The notes beneath the pieces were generated by a model. It searched no databases and was not told the origin of the DNA. It saw only the letters and a list, made by a program, of their open reading frames with translations. DNA of 6,640 nt. It comes from Oscillospiraceae bacterium (GTDB lineage Bacteria; Bacillota; Clostridia; Oscillospirales; Ruminococcaceae). Every line of letters begins with the position of its first letter. Within the stretch, counting starts at the first letter, position 1. The stretch lies in contig JAHZHS010000113.1 of the NCBI GenBank assembly GCA_019420135.1, positions 1-6,640 on the forward strand, given 5' to 3'. Both the position numbers and the translations under genes were made by a program. Positions 6,498 to 6,640 of the stretch are shown here, piece after piece.

Positions 6498-6640
6498 CCA
6501 TCCTTTCCCGGGGCAGAGCCGCCTTTGAGCAGGCGGTACACCGCGTCATAGGGCAGCGGCAGCCGCAAAAGCCGCCGCAAAAATCCGATTTTCCAGCGGG
6601 AGGCACCCAGATCCTGCACCAGACGGGCGGGGTCTTTTAA
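6494..6640 (-). CDS. C-terminal end of an unrecognised protein (partial gene)
   Basis: The last 48 codons of a gene entering from the right edge, ending in TGA at 6496-6494. The tail reads ...SRWKIGFLRRLLRLPLPYDAVYRLLKGG... and is rich in Arg, Lys and Leu. It is amphipathic, of a kind often seen at the C-terminus of membrane-associated glycosyltransferases. That resemblance is weak and I do not assign a family. It is accepted as coding because the frame is open to the window edge, has plausible composition, and ends in a 4-base GTGA overlap with the GT2 start, the same arrangement as the next two junctions. Its operon position suggests another glycan-assembly enzyme. Confidence 0.65.
   Translation of the reverse strand, partial: LKDPARLVQDLGASRWKIGFLRRLLRLPLPYDAVYRLLKGGSAPGKDG

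Noticed and set aside
1..6640. Mobile elements, tRNA/rRNA genes, CRISPR arrays, riboswitches, toxin-antitoxin or phage genes
   Set aside because: Genes fill the window almost edge to edge with overlaps or gaps of 22 bases or less. No transposase motif, regularly spaced repeat, tRNA-like fold or other such signature was seen.

Overview
The window holds the 3' end of a leftward-reading (minus-strand) operon for building a cell-surface polysaccharide. It has five complete genes, the tail of a sixth at the right edge, and a hairpin and promoter-like region at the left edge. The DNA is GC-rich, but the short stretch beyond the last gene is AT-rich. Every complete gene has a purine-rich Shine-Dalgarno site. 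Together with the RgpF-type genes, this suggests a GC-rich gut Clostridia lineage (Faecalibacterium/Gemmiger/Subdoligranulum-like). That placement is inference; no marker gene is present.

In transcription order (right to left) the layout is: (1) 6640-6494, C-terminal 48 residues of an unrecognised protein; (2) 6497-5460, family 2 glycosyltransferase with a GTG start; (3) 5463-4609, NAD(P)-binding sugar-nucleotide epimerase/reductase of the extended SDR type; (4) 4612-2669, full two-domain RgpF-like (rhamnan synthesis protein F) glycosyltransferase; (5) 2647-1136, a second, shorter RgpF-like protein; (6) 1113-94, integral-membrane acyltransferase of family 3. Genes 1-4 are joined by three 4-base stop/start overlaps (GTGA, ATGA, ATGA). 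Genes 4-5 and 5-6 are separated by only 21 and 22 bases. The set therefore looks like one transcription unit whose promoter lies to the right of the window. After the last stop comes a perfect 16-bp inverted repeat. A good minus-strand promoter (TGTACA, 17 bases, TATAAT) overlaps it and could drive a gene to the left of the window.

A reasonable model is that the epimerase/reductase makes a specific nucleotide sugar, the GT2 enzyme and the two RgpF-like enzymes assemble a deoxyhexose-containing glycan at the cytoplasmic face, and the membrane acyltransferase decorates it. No transporter, polymerase, ligase or sugar-nucleotide synthesis genes (for example rmlABCD) are visible, so the polymer and its export route cannot be identified. 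The most unusual feature is the tandem RgpF pair: the second copy keeps the N-terminal domain almost motif for motif, but its C-terminal domain is shortened and has lost the conserved motifs of the full-length copy. I see no mobile element, RNA gene, CRISPR array or clearly novel defence or regulatory system.
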